From the NCBI GenBank assembly GCA_963666935.1, contig OY762936.1:1240001-1304000 (forward strand): DNA of 64,000 nt, in the 5' to 3' direction. This DNA is from G963666935 sp963666935 (GTDB lineage: Bacteria; Bacillota; Clostridia; Christensenellales; CAG-138). The notes beneath the pieces are model-generated. The model ran no database searches and was not told the origin of the DNA. It saw nothing but the letters and a program-made list of their open reading frames with translations. The translations under genes and the position numbers were made by a program. Below, piece by piece: positions 1 to 8,571 of this stretch (the first letter of the stretch is position 1; each line of letters starts with the position of its first letter).

Positions 1-235
1 TGCCGTATTATTGGGTACATTCCGAATTTTATGCAAACGCGAGAATCGCATAAGACAGAGCGACTTTTCATTTGGCGGGAAAGCTGGAAACGGCATTCCC
101 GCCTTAGTTGTATCGATGGTATGCCAAAGGACGGCCGGCCATGCCGATAATAAGGCCTCGTGCGTTGTCATAGCTTTTTTAGTGATCCCTCATGAAAGGT
201 CGAAAGTATATTGTCAAAAATTTTAGGTAAATAGA
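1..235. repeat. island left edge, degenerate repeat sequence without gene
   Basis: No credible gene is seen here. A stretch near 33-84 recurs in diverged form near 13204-13255; both contain the shared string CATAAGACAGAGCGA followed by a GGCGGG-like run. This ties the left edge of the window to the right part of the island. The short open frame in this stretch has no ribosome binding site and no recognisable product. Confidence 0.5.
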
Positions 236-467
236 GTATAGAAGACATGCATGGAAGGACTAAGCAATATTGCCCATTACATGCATGTGGCGCCACGAAT
301 ATTGTAGTAACCTGCAAATAACCCCACCATGGGGTTGAAAAATCTCCGCATTTTTTAAGATTTTCTCAATCAAGAGGGATAAAGGCGGTCTTGCACAACC
401 CTCCCTATACGGCCCTTAAAAGGGCTGGATAGACTCAATATGTAACGAGCTTTTCGCGCGAGTCAGA
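236..467 (+). repeat. repeat block R, copy 1 (candidate oriT remnant)
   Basis: This is the first of three copies of a block also found at 5877-6145 and 8846-9008. Its most striking part is an inverted repeat, ACATGCATG at 245-253 and CATGCATGT at 280-288. It is followed by a conserved GTAACCTGCAAATAACCCC segment and a C-run/G-run hairpin. In copies 1 and 2 it runs directly into the 3' end of a relaxase gene. An inverted repeat beside relaxase sequence is what an origin of transfer looks like, but this reading is inference. Confidence 0.55.
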
Positions 468-846
468 ACGACGGAACAATGCCTCGCAGAGATTGCCGTT
501 TTGAAATCACATATCATCAATTATGTAAAAACCCGTGAGGCTTACATCTCATATGGAAGGGTCGGGTACTCAAAAAAGTTTTTATTCCAGCATGAAGGCG
601 GCATCCTCTTGTATAAGGAGGCGAAGAAAGCATTCGACGAGCTGGGTACAAAAAGCTGCCCACCGTCAAGGGCTTGCAGACTGAGTAGCTTCTCTGCTAT
701 CCGAAAAAAAGACGCCTAACTATGCTGAGTATCGTATGGCTCGAGATGCGATGAAAGAACTTCTGGCGGTCAAAGCCAATGTTGATCGTCTGCTCGGCAA
801 CTATGAGCACGATTACGAGAAAGAAAAGGTTCTGGAACAACGATAA
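468..846 (+). pseudogene. MobA-type relaxase, C-terminal remnant with two frameshifts
   Basis: Reading with two frame corrections gives the C-terminal helical region of the relaxase/mobilisation nuclease family found in clostridial integrative elements. Recognisable pieces are LAEIAVLKSHIINY, GYSKKF, AKKAFDELGT, then KLPTVKGLQTEY, and finally AEYRMARDAMKELL and VKANVDRLLG before the stop at 844-846. One base is missing near 650 (AAAA instead of five A) and one near 685 (TA-GCT). The catalytic N-terminal domain is absent. The fragment follows block R with no promoter or start, so it is a decayed remnant and not an active relaxase. Confidence 0.8.
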
Positions 847-923
847 GGCTGTTATGGCCTCCATGGGCTTTTATTGACCCTCTATACCCCTAGGCGTAAA
901 TTTATTTTGTAGGTTTAACACTT

Positions 924-1052
924 CCAATATGACACCCAAACTTTGGAAAATCTTTTATGAATATCTAAAATATATTCTTGGAAATTTTAGATAATTTTGA
1001 AAGATTATCTCTTTTTCGCGGCGTCTATATAGCAGGAACAAAGAGATCAATG
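924..1052 (+). promoter_or_regulatory. repeat block T, copy 1, promoter module ahead of cassette A
   Basis: About 130 bp shared with 6224-6363 and 10532-10672. All three carry a sigma-A-like promoter with a 17-bp spacer. In this copy it is TTGGAA at 943-948 and TAAAAT at 966-971. An inverted repeat straddles it: AAATCTTTT at 948-956 and GAAAGATTA at 999-1007. The block ends at CAATG (ATG at 1050-1052), which could start a 14-codon leader peptide. The lipoprotein gene at 1139 follows. The promoter call rests on motif, spacing and conservation in three copies. Confidence 0.6.
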
Positions 1053-1138
1053 CCGCAATATGCTGCGGGTTGCGATTATATATACAAACTGTAGTGAAAA
1101 TCCCAAGAACTATCCGAACAAAGAAAGGACAGGGGATA

Positions 1139-2221
1139 ATGTCTAGAATCAAATTATTTTGGAGCAAGAATCTTATGCGTAGGCGAGTTTATCTTATACT
1201 TATTCTCTTACTGCAATTAACCCTATTAAATGGTTGCCTGCCAATCCCACACAATGTGCAGAACGTTGATTATGGGAAATATATGGTACCTTTGAGTGAG
1301 CTGAGCCTTAGCGAAAATCGGATCGAATTACAAATAAATGATTCATATGCAATTGATACCACTATCAATATGCAATTTTTAAACCCCAACATCATAAGCG
1401 AATATGAAGTCCGATCAAAATGTTTTACAGAGGAAGCGATCCGCCATATTTTAAATGATTACAGTAATTGGGAGGTTCTTGATGGTGCACTTTTATCTTC
1501 GGGGGACCTAAATGAAGATACCTATATCCCTTTTATATGCAAAAGCAATTACTATAGCATATATGTCAATGAAAAACGAGGCATTCTTACATGTGCAAGT
1601 AAATCTTATGCCGCATCAGATCTTAGTAATATAGTTGATATATCTCAGGTTGACAACAAGGATTTTAATGATGCCTGCAAACTTGCGAATGGATTTATTG
1701 AGAGAATTGATTGTGAACTGATTCCAACATTCAGTGAAGCATACTGTAATGATGGTACATATTATTGGTGCTTCGATTACGCTCAAGCTATTGATGGGAT
1801 TAGGATAGTACAAGATGCCGTCGGTGTAAAAAACGAAAACGCCCCTTACTTGCCAGAAGTTGAGATTATAATTAAAGACAAGGAGTTGTACTTTTTTTCT
1901 GCCGTACTTATGGAAAAGATAAACTCAATCAATGATTATGAGAATGTAATATCGTTGGATGGCGCAATACAAATAATTTCGGATAAGAGCAACTTGCTAT
2001 TTAAAACTGGTCGAAACTATATGCGGAGCAATGGTCAAGTCGTAGAGAACGGTCTTATTATAGCCAAGGAAATTTACATTGCCTATTATCCTTTAAAGCT
2101 TGATAAGAGCGTTAGTAAGAATAAACTTGTTCCGATATGGTTTTTTTGGTCAGGGGATAATATTGATACAGATGCTTACCTTAACATTAAGGTCAATGCT
2201 ATTACAGGCGAGATATTATAG
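1139..2221 (+). CDS. secreted lipoprotein of unknown function
   Basis: This is a 360-residue protein. The ATG at 1139 is preferred over an in-frame start at 1070 because AGGACAGGGG lies just upstream. Basic residues, a hydrophobic stretch and a lipobox-like LLNGC around residues 29-33 predict a lipid-anchored extracellular protein. No enzymatic motif is recognised. The C-terminal end (LNIKVNAITGEIL) resembles the PepSY/YycI-type ending of Gram-positive surface lipoproteins, but this is weak. It is followed after 7 nt by two membrane proteins and an ABC ATPase, so it is probably the surface partner of that transporter. Base composition is much AT-richer than the core genes, which suggests transfer. 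Confidence 0.75.
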   Translation: MSRIKLFWSKNLMRRRVYLILILLLQLTLLNGCLPIPHNVQNVDYGKYMVPLSELSLSENRIELQINDSYAIDTTINMQFLNPNIISEYEVRSKCFTEEAIRHILNDYSNWEVLDGALLSSGDLNEDTYIPFICKSNYYSIYVNEKRGILTCASKSYAASDLSNIVDISQVDNKDFNDACKLANGFIERIDCELIPTFSEAYCNDGTYYWCFDYAQAIDGIRIVQDAVGVKNENAPYLPEVEIIIKDKELYFFSAVLMEKINSINDYENVISLDGAIQIISDKSNLLFKTGRNYMRSNGQVVENGLIIAKEIYIAYYPLKLDKSVSKNKLVPIWFFWSGDNIDTDAYLNIKVNAITGEIL

Positions 2222-2228
2222 GTGAGAC

Positions 2229-2993
2229 ATGTTTACTTTAGTGAAGTGGGAAATTAAAAAAATATTTAATGCCAAATTCATACTAGCAGTTGGCGCTATA
2301 TTACTTGTACTAATGCAAGAGACATTTCCAATGATACATGATCGTAATCTTAATCTTAATACGATTTATGTATTCATTATATCATGCGATCTGGGGCTTA
2401 TTGGCATTTTGGGCGCAAGTCTGTGCGTAATTCCCTATGGTTTTCAGTTCTGTGATGAGCTAAACAGCCACTATTATCGGTTTATTTTAACAAGAAAAAC
2501 TAAGCGCCAATATATATGCTCACGCTTTATTTCTTCCGGTTTTGCATCAATGATAAGTATAGTGACCCCGACCCTTATATATATCATAATTTTGAATACG
2601 TTCTTTTGTCGCCCTGAGAATTGTCAGACTTTTGGTTTGTCCGATACTATATGGGGACCAATTTTGAAATCATATGGGGATATTGGCTTTTTTGTCGGGC
2701 AGTTACTAATTGCATCCATCTACGCTTTCACTATGGGATCAATATCGGCTGCTACCGCTGCATTTACACGAGATAGATATGCAACGATTGCTTCCCCGTT
2801 TATCGTAAGTTATTTTTCTATATATATATCACAAAGGCTGGGTTTATCGTTTATGGATTTTTCATTTGGGTTTTTCCCAACGGATGTTTCTATGCCTACA
2901 TATATTTCATTATTTGCTTATTGTCTCCTCATAATCTCGCTGTCATTTATGCTTTTCTTTGCGAGAACTGGAAGGAACATTGAAAATGAATAA
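2229..2993 (+). CDS. ABC-2-type transporter permease
   Basis: This is a 254-residue integral membrane protein with about six hydrophobic segments. The N-terminus (LVKWEIKKIFNAKF) has the amphipathic interface helix seen in ABC-2 exporter permeases. It starts 7 nt after the lipoprotein gene, and its stop overlaps the next start by 8 nt, so translation is probably coupled. With the genes at 2986 and 3826 it forms a complete two-permease, one-ATPase exporter. The substrate is unknown. The nearby small secreted protein at 4568 and the pattern of antimicrobial peptide or immunity exporters make a peptide or lipid-level role plausible, as inference. Confidence 0.75.
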   Translation: MFTLVKWEIKKIFNAKFILAVGAILLVLMQETFPMIHDRNLNLNTIYVFIISCDLGLIGILGASLCVIPYGFQFCDELNSHYYRFILTRKTKRQYICSRFISSGFASMISIVTPTLIYIIILNTFFCRPENCQTFGLSDTIWGPILKSYGDIGFFVGQLLIASIYAFTMGSISAATAAFTRDRYATIASPFIVSYFSIYISQRLGLSFMDFSFGFFPTDVSMPTYISLFAYCLLIISLSFMLFFARTGRNIENE

Positions 2994-3810
2994 ACGAAGA
3001 AGAACCGCCAATTTAGGATTTGACCTTATAGAGCACTTCAAGCAGATCAGGGTTATTATTGTGCTGATTCTTATCGTAATCATTTGTATAATGTATAGTT
3101 CGGACTTGCTATTCTCAGCAAGCTTTACTCAGAGTCCGCTTAATGCAATAGATTGTTTTCTACTTATGCTCAACAATTCCTATACAGTTCTTTGCCTAAC
3201 TGCTGGAATCTTGTTGATAAATAGTAACGCTCCATTCTTTACAAATACGCAGCCCTATGTTTTTGTAAGATTAGGTCGAAGAAACTGGTTAATTAGTAAG
3301 CTTATGCTATTGAGTTTTAACACGCTAGTCTTTTTAATTTTTGTGCTGGCCGTATCGATAATTACTACAGCTGGGCATGCTTATTTGGGAAATCTATGGA
3401 GCATTCCTTTAATGTCAATCGCATCAGGTGCGAATTCATTTATTCCCAATGGTTTCCCAGCAGATGCTATAAGCTTATATTCTCCGTTTGAATATTTATT
3501 TCACTCCTTTGCGTTAATGTTGTTATATTACGTATTTCTTTCTTTAATCATACTGTTTATAAACATGAACTATAATAGAAATTACGGTTTTCAAGCAGCG
3601 CTATTTATTACATTCATCGGGTGGGTAATGGATTTTTTAGCAGCTAAGCAATGGACAATTATTTCCCCCATTCATAACAGCATGCTTATTGACCATAACT
3701 ATGGCTTTACTTACGGTCCGTCAATAACGTTTTCCTATGCATATTTTGTTTTTTTAATAGGATTACTTATATTCTTTATGTTTAAAAATATTGAGAAGTA
3801 TGATTTTTAG
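2986..3810 (+). CDS. second ABC exporter membrane subunit
   Basis: This is a 274-residue membrane protein with about six hydrophobic segments. The ATG at 2986 is chosen over an in-frame start at 2959 because GGAAGGAAC precedes it at suitable distance and the resulting 8-nt overlap with the upstream permease is typical of coupled genes. The sequence is not close to a named family. A short cytoplasmic N-terminus (MNKRRRTANLGF) precedes the first membrane segment. Gene order of permease, permease, ATPase suggests a heterodimeric membrane part for one transporter. Confidence 0.7.
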   Translation: MNKRRRTANLGFDLIEHFKQIRVIIVLILIVIICIMYSSDLLFSASFTQSPLNAIDCFLLMLNNSYTVLCLTAGILLINSNAPFFTNTQPYVFVRLGRRNWLISKLMLLSFNTLVFLIFVLAVSIITTAGHAYLGNLWSIPLMSIASGANSFIPNGFPADAISLYSPFEYLFHSFALMLLYYVFLSLIILFINMNYNRNYGFQAALFITFIGWVMDFLAAKQWTIISPIHNSMLIDHNYGFTYGPSITFSYAYFVFLIGLLIFFMFKNIEKYDF

Positions 3811-3825
3811 TAAGGAGCTTTTTTT

Positions 3826-4464
3826 ATGATTAAGGTTGAGCTAAAAGATGTAAGTAAGGAATTTAAGGGCCACAAGGTGCTAACTAATATTAATGTCAGT
3901 TTTAAAAGTGGCAACATATATGGGATTGTAGGTCGGAATGGTTCCGGAAAAACAGTTCTATTTAAGCTCATATGTAACATGATGCAGCCAAGTTCAGGAA
4001 TTATCACATGCAACGGCATACCAATTTCCCATAAGGACGTTTTATGCGGCAATCTAGGTGTTGTCATAGAGAGAACAGATTTCATAGGAAATTTTTCTGC
4101 TGTAAAAAATCTAAAATACTTGACTTCCCTAAATCAAAAAGTAGGGTTAAATACAATAGTGGCTACCTTAGAAATGATTGGTCTAGACCCTAACAGCAGG
4201 CAAAAATACAAAAACTATTCATTTGGGATGAAGCAAAAGCTCGCACTTGCTCAGGCGCTATATGAAGACCCTGAAATTCTTGTACTGGACGAACCATTTA
4301 ACTCATTAGATAGTGAAAGTATAGTAAGAGTAAAAACGTTGCTTAGAGTGGCACAAAACGAAGGGAAGCTTATACTTCTTGCGACACATAGCCAAAGTGA
4401 TTTAAATGAATTATGCGATAAGCAATTCACGATAGAAGATTGCTATTTGGTAGAAAAATCATAG
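3826..4464 (+). CDS. ABC transporter ATP-binding protein
   Basis: This is a 212-residue single-domain ATPase that powers the exporter encoded just upstream. Walker A is GRNGSGKT at residues 36-43, the signature region is YSFGMKQ near 129-135, Walker B is ILVLDEP near 150-156, and a switch histidine follows in LLATHS. The protein is slightly shorter than the usual 220-300 residues of ABC-2 exporter ATPases and lacks a C-terminal extension. The ribosome binding site AAGGAG lies 9 nt before the ATG. It is the fourth gene of cassette A. Confidence 0.88.
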   Translation: MIKVELKDVSKEFKGHKVLTNINVSFKSGNIYGIVGRNGSGKTVLFKLICNMMQPSSGIITCNGIPISHKDVLCGNLGVVIERTDFIGNFSAVKNLKYLTSLNQKVGLNTIVATLEMIGLDPNSRQKYKNYSFGMKQKLALAQALYEDPEILVLDEPFNSLDSESIVRVKTLLRVAQNEGKLILLATHSQSDLNELCDKQFTIEDCYLVEKS

Positions 4465-4567
4465 CTGGATTAGTACCCTGGTGTTTCTCAAATTCTAGTA
4501 TTAGGGCCCAATGCTAGATACGGTGGAATCGGTAGGATGCTTCCAAATAAAAACAAGGAGAACTAAG

Positions 4568-4996
4568 ATGTTTAAGAAAATGGTTGCTTTCCTTTTTGTG
4601 GCTCTCATGGTGCTTGCGGTTCCATTGCAAGCGTTCGCTACGGACTATAAATTTTACGACATTCAAGCGACAGGCACCGACCGTGGTTATGTAACAACGC
4701 CAGGAACCCCAGGAGTTTATCGAGGGTGTGGAAGCTTTTCGCTTGAATACATGACGAACAGACTGCTCATAAATAGCAGTACGCATCAACTGTATTTTAT
4801 GGGTGCACAGGTTGATCCATGGACTGTAGCAACCCAGAAAAGATGGCAATCCACAGGTAGTGGTACTCTATACTATAACTACAACGCACCCAGCTTTACT
4901 GATAAGCAGGGTTACTACACAATGTTCTTCCGTAGGAATACAGATGATACGTATGCTGGTGGAAGGCATGTAAAGGGCTGGTTCTTTGTTGAATAA
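4568..4996 (+). CDS. small secreted protein, possible peptide effector
   Basis: This is a 142-residue product. The ATG at 4568 follows AAGGAGAACTAAG. Residues 1-25 form a clear Sec signal peptide with cleavage expected after AFA. The mature part of about 117 residues is rich in Tyr, Trp, Thr and Gly with one Cys, suggesting a small beta-rich secreted domain. No family is recognised. It lies about 100 nt after the ABC ATPase gene. By position it could be the cargo of that exporter or a Sec-exported partner, in the way bacteriocin-like proteins pair with ABC systems; nothing in the sequence proves this. Confidence 0.65.
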   Translation: MFKKMVAFLFVALMVLAVPLQAFATDYKFYDIQATGTDRGYVTTPGTPGVYRGCGSFSLEYMTNRLLINSSTHQLYFMGAQVDPWTVATQKRWQSTGSGTLYYNYNAPSFTDKQGYYTMFFRRNTDDTYAGGRHVKGWFFVE

Positions 4997-5187
4997 AACG
5001 TTGTTGGCCAGCCCATCATCTCTAGTAGTCAGGCTAGCACTATATCGTTCTAGTCAAGGGAAATAAACCAAACCGTAACAAACGGAGGGCTTAAAGCGTC
5101 GCTTTGTGATAGCCTGACTGCAAGAAAACAAAAGCATGCCTTTTCTGAACCACACTCTGTTAAATAGACAGATGAAGATTTGCCGGG

Positions 5188-5354
5188 CTCCGTCACTGAC
5201 AGAGCCCTTAGGCTTAAAATCCGCGCAGCGCTTCCTCGGCCACAGCGATATAGAAACCACTTTGGGGATTTATACGCATTTGACAAGGCATAAGGAGGGC
5301 GAAGCGGCTAAGTCAATCAGCAAGAACTTTGAAGAAAGGTTTATCAATCAATAA
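5188..5354 (+). pseudogene. tyrosine recombinase (integrase), C-terminal remnant
   Basis: The reading frame contains LKSAQRFLGHSDIETT followed by LGIYTHL, the end of the catalytic domain of phage or transposon tyrosine recombinases. It carries the third-position histidine in LGH and the nucleophilic tyrosine in IYTHL. The upstream arm-binding and core domains and the HxxR motif are absent, and the sequence before about 5188 does not continue the family. It therefore cannot act as an integrase. It marks where an integrative element end once lay. Confidence 0.8.
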
Positions 5355-5663
5355 AACCTGAGACAGCATGATACGGATCCGGAAGGATAGCAGCTCATCT
5401 TATCTGTGGAAAAAGTTATTGCGCTTGGTTAGACTTGTTTCGCTAGCCTCATATGCAGGTATACACCAATGGTTGCCTAGTTTTGTTCTACCCAATCGGT
5501 TGACGAGAATAGTTGAGCGGTTAGAACATGGTTAGAATTCTGTGTTGAACTATTTTCGGTGCGGCGTTTTAAAAGCTGTTTATTTAATATCAAAAACCGA
5601 TTAACCTGATTATTGCTCTGTTACTTGTTTATTGTGCGGTTTTACTGTTCTTATAAGTTATTA
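5355..5663. other. AT-rich spacer, nothing recognised
   Basis: No coding region, RNA gene or clear terminator is seen. The stretch links the integrase remnant to repeat block P at 5664. Confidence 0.4.
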
Positions 5664-5876
5664 TCATAAAAATAATCTGCTGTGAACAGGTCGAAAATGG
5701 GCCAGACATCTAGATTTTATACGCTTGTTTGAACCGTTAGTAGGTGGAGGGGCCGGGCACTTGGCCTTAAGCCCAACACATTCTATAAGTTCGTAGGGGA
5801 ATATGAGTTGGAAACTGGTGGCTCATAAAGCATGAGATCATTTTTAAGCACTTTTCGTAGGATGCTTTATATATAG
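5664..5876 (+). repeat. repeat blocks P and Q, copy 1
   Basis: The first part, from CATAAAAATAATCTG to GAACCGTTAGT, recurs at 13255-13340. The second part, from CTTGGCCTTAAGCCCAACAC through GTTCGTAGGGGAATATGAG to the ATATAGAGTATAG end, recurs at about 8735-8850 and 13353-13470, with a partial copy at 9969-10060. No gene is encoded. Confidence 0.7.
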
Positions 5877-6145
5877 AGTATAGCAATATAGATTATTGCA
5901 GACATGTATGGAAGGACATCAATGTTGTCCATTACATGCATGTGGTGCCACGAACATTATAGTAACCTGCAAATAACCCCGTTGGGGGGGCCGGAAACCC
6001 CCAGGAATTCTTAAGATTTTCAATTATGAGGGACAAAAGTGGTCGCGCTTACGCATCCATGTATCTAAACCGACAGCCCTCCCTATACGACCCTTAAAGG
6101 GGCTGTATAGACTCAATATATAACGAGCTTTCCGCGCGAGTCATG
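5877..6145 (+). repeat. repeat block R, copy 2
   Basis: This copy carries the inverted repeat ACATGTATG at 5902-5910 and CATGCATGT at 5935-5943. The one change from copy 1 converts a C-G pair to a T-G wobble. The conserved GTAACCTGCAAATAACCCC segment and a C/G-run hairpin follow. The block runs into a relaxase fragment exactly as in copy 1, so the R-to-relaxase junction is older than the duplication. Confidence 0.65.
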
Positions 6146-6223
6146 ACGACGGAACAATGCCTCGCAGAGATTGCTGTTTTGAAATCGCATATCATCAATT
6201 ACGCAAAAATCCGTGAGGGTTAC
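6146..6223 (+). pseudogene. relaxase fragment, copy 2 (truncated)
   Basis: Only about 26 codons of the relaxase C-terminal region remain (LAEIAVLKSHIINYAKIREGY). The sequence then switches abruptly to block T. Copy 1 at 468-846 continues to the natural stop codon, so this copy has lost about 300 bp between the junction and block T. Confidence 0.7.
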
Positions 6224-6363
6224 TCTAATATCACACCCAAACTTTGAAAAATCTTTCATGAATATCTAAAATATATTTTTGGAATTTTTTGAAAATTTAG
6301 AAAGATTTCTTCTTTTTCCCGGCGTCTATATGGCAGGAACAAGACATCAATGACGGGAAGGAA
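6224..6363 (+). promoter_or_regulatory. repeat block T, copy 2, promoter module ahead of cassette B
   Basis: The promoter is TTGAAA at 6244-6249, a 17-bp spacer and TAAAAT at 6267-6272. Inverted repeat arms lie at 6249-6257 (AAATCTTTC) and 6300-6308 (GAAAGATTT). One arm is inside the promoter spacer and the other about 30 bp past the -10 box, so a DNA operator fits better than an RNA hairpin. ATG at 6350-6352 would start a 35-codon leader. The block is nearly identical to 10532-10672. The SpoIID-like gene at 6526 follows. Confidence 0.6.
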
Positions 6364-6525
6364 GGTGCAGTATTATGAGAGTATAGATAATCCATACAAA
6401 ACAATGATGCAAAAACCCTGTTGCAGTGCTACAGAAACTAGTTCAGCAAGACTATAAACTTGATAGCACATTAAAAATTTATGTAATCGTAAAAAAGATG
6501 TTAATAATGAAAGGGGTTATTTCAA

Positions 6526-7761
6526 ATGAGAAAAAAGTTTATTGCTGCCATATTAGTGATCACATTAATTTTGTTATCGACTAATGCAGCTGTTGCAAGT
6601 GCCGAATCTATAACAACGGATTCATTAGTTGCTACCGATTTAGATAGTGCATGCCAAAAAGCATTATATAAATTAGTGGCGGCTGAAAATAGTCAGGACT
6701 GGGAAACATTCTGCAACATGTTCACAAAAGATCAGGTTGAGCATGAGAAAGAGTACTTTAAGAGCGATAAAGAGAGTGGCGTTAAAAGTGTAAAATCAGC
6801 ACAAATAGTAGAAATTCAATTTTTGGATACCGACATATATATTTCGAATAATACCAATTCAAGAAGTTATATTATTGGTGTTGATTATACCGTTACTCAA
6901 GAAGATAAATACTACATAAATGGGGTTAATTACCACATTATCACTCTACAACTTGAAAATAATGAATGGAAAGTACTCGAATACCAAGACGCTCCGCTGG
7001 AGATTTTTATAACTGATAACAAGTCGACCAATGAAACGAGGGCGGAAGCGATTGTTAAAGTATTACCAGGTCTGCATTCACAGAATGTTAAAACAATGCT
7101 TGATATTATTGATGCCAGAGCGGCAGGAATTATCATCAATGCAAAGGGTGAATATTTAAGCTCAAATAGTGAAAGCATAAATAGCGCGGAAGAAGCTCAA
7201 GAGATGCTTGAATTGGTTAAGACTGAAAGAGCTACCGCACAAACATTAAGCCAAACACGACCATCCTGGATTGTGGTTTATACAGTAGATGAAACCGACA
7301 TTGGAGATATGGGAGTTCAATTTACGTCATATTGTAAGTGGGTGCTGCCAAATGAATGGTATAGTTCGTGGCCTACTCAAAGTCTAAGAGCTGGTGCAAT
7401 GGTAATTGCGCAATATGGCGCTTATCATGTTCTTCATCCACGGCACACTAGCGTTGGATGTGATGTATGTGACAGTTCTCACTGTCAAGTTTTTAGGTAT
7501 GATTCAGGAGTTAGTTCGTGTGATAATGCAGTGGAGGCTACTAAAAGTTATTACTATACAACTTCTGGGGGTACTTTCTTTGAAACTTGCTATGCGGCGG
7601 GATCATACAGCTCTGCATATGGACACACGGGAAGAATGAGACAGAACGGATCTCATTATTGGGCAGATTATGGAAATACGTGGACATGGATGATGGATTA
7701 TTACTATAGTGATTCAAGTTATAATATAACAATAACGGATATTGTTAGACATACGTGGTAA
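6526..7761 (+). CDS. secreted protein with NTF2-like region and SpoIID-like domain
   Basis: This is a 411-residue protein preceded by AAAGGGG. A signal peptide occupies residues 1-26. Residues about 40-165 look like an NTF2-like (SnoaL/DUF4829-type) fold. Residues about 270-400 match the SpoIID/LytB pattern: VLPNEWYSSWPTQSLRAGAM, then CDVCDSSHCQVF, then a tandem TT-SGG-FF stretch. SpoIID is the sporulation peptidoglycan lytic transglycosylase, and the glutamate in PNEW lies where its catalytic Glu sits. The combination with an NTF2-like region and the island location show it is not the housekeeping SpoIID. A role in cell wall remodelling is inference. A lipoprotein gene follows after 27 nt. 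Confidence 0.75.
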   Translation: MRKKFIAAILVITLILLSTNAAVASAESITTDSLVATDLDSACQKALYKLVAAENSQDWETFCNMFTKDQVEHEKEYFKSDKESGVKSVKSAQIVEIQFLDTDIYISNNTNSRSYIIGVDYTVTQEDKYYINGVNYHIITLQLENNEWKVLEYQDAPLEIFITDNKSTNETRAEAIVKVLPGLHSQNVKTMLDIIDARAAGIIINAKGEYLSSNSESINSAEEAQEMLELVKTERATAQTLSQTRPSWIVVYTVDETDIGDMGVQFTSYCKWVLPNEWYSSWPTQSLRAGAMVIAQYGAYHVLHPRHTSVGCDVCDSSHCQVFRYDSGVSSCDNAVEATKSYYYTTSGGTFFETCYAAGSYSSAYGHTGRMRQNGSHYWADYGNTWTWMMDYYYSDSSYNITITDIVRHTW

Positions 7762-7788
7762 CATATTAAAAAGGATGGGGCGCAAGCG

Positions 7789-8427
7789 ATGAAAATCAAG
7801 AAAAGAATATTGTTCTCTTTGATCCTTATCATCAGCATTACTATCTGTGGATGCAAATCCGAGGACAGGAACAATACATCGAATTTATTAACTACCGATA
7901 ATTTAATTGATATTGTCGTTAGCGCCCCAGAAGGTTCAGGCACATTAAGGACAGTAACAATAAATTATATGCAGAATGGCGAAGAAAAATCAGATAAACT
8001 TTATGAAATAAAGCGGATTGACAACGGAAACTATAACGATGAGGAAAAAGAGCAAACTTTTACTGCGTCCGACTATAATAGTGATGGGATTGTTGATATT
8101 ACCGTTTTTCGAGAATTCTGGTTTCCTGATATAGAGGTGGCGCATGCGGAAATCCCGGATTGGCCGACGGTATATGAATATAATCTCAGCAGCGGATTTG
8201 TAATAGCTTCCTCAAAATATCATGATTATTTTAATACGTATGCTGAATCATTAAAAGAACAATTATCCATGGGAGAAGCATATATGAGCGACAATGCTAA
8301 ACTGGCCTTAAAAAGACTAATTTATGCTGCCGAGAACATCTCGAATGGGAGCTTTGCACCTGATAGCTCATATAACAGTCTTTATTATGAAGATGTATAT
8401 GAACTATCCAAAGGCATAAAAGAGTAG
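7789..8427 (+). CDS. lipoprotein with a DxNxDG calcium-loop-like motif
   Basis: This is a 212-residue protein starting after GGATGGGG. A signal peptide with lipobox TICGC near residues 19-23 predicts lipid anchoring. The segment DYNSDGIVDI near residue 100 has the spacing of an EF-hand or dockerin-type calcium-binding loop. No family is otherwise recognised. It is separated by 27 nt from the SpoIID-like gene and shares its upstream promoter module, so the two are probably one operon, perhaps with the lipoprotein holding or inhibiting the secreted partner. That functional link is inference only. Confidence 0.7.
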   Translation: MKIKKRILFSLILIISITICGCKSEDRNNTSNLLTTDNLIDIVVSAPEGSGTLRTVTINYMQNGEEKSDKLYEIKRIDNGNYNDEEKEQTFTASDYNSDGIVDITVFREFWFPDIEVAHAEIPDWPTVYEYNLSSGFVIASSKYHDYFNTYAESLKEQLSMGEAYMSDNAKLALKRLIYAAENISNGSFAPDSSYNSLYYEDVYELSKGIKE

Positions 8428-8571
8428 TTGAGTGAATTATTGTGTGGATAGAACCTATCGCAAAGACAGGAGGATGCCATAAGAAAAACGATAGTTATTA
8501 ACATGATACATTGTATAGGTAGGTTGACAGAATTCCTCACCGATTGGTATGGGGTTCGGATTTGCTTGTTT

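Noticed and set aside
5050..5286. 78-codon minus-strand frame
   Set aside because: It lies opposite the integrase remnant and has no family match.
6249..6308. T-block inverted repeat as an RNA attenuator
   Set aside because: One arm lies upstream of the predicted transcription start, so it would not be in the transcript; a DNA operator fits better unless another promoter lies upstream.
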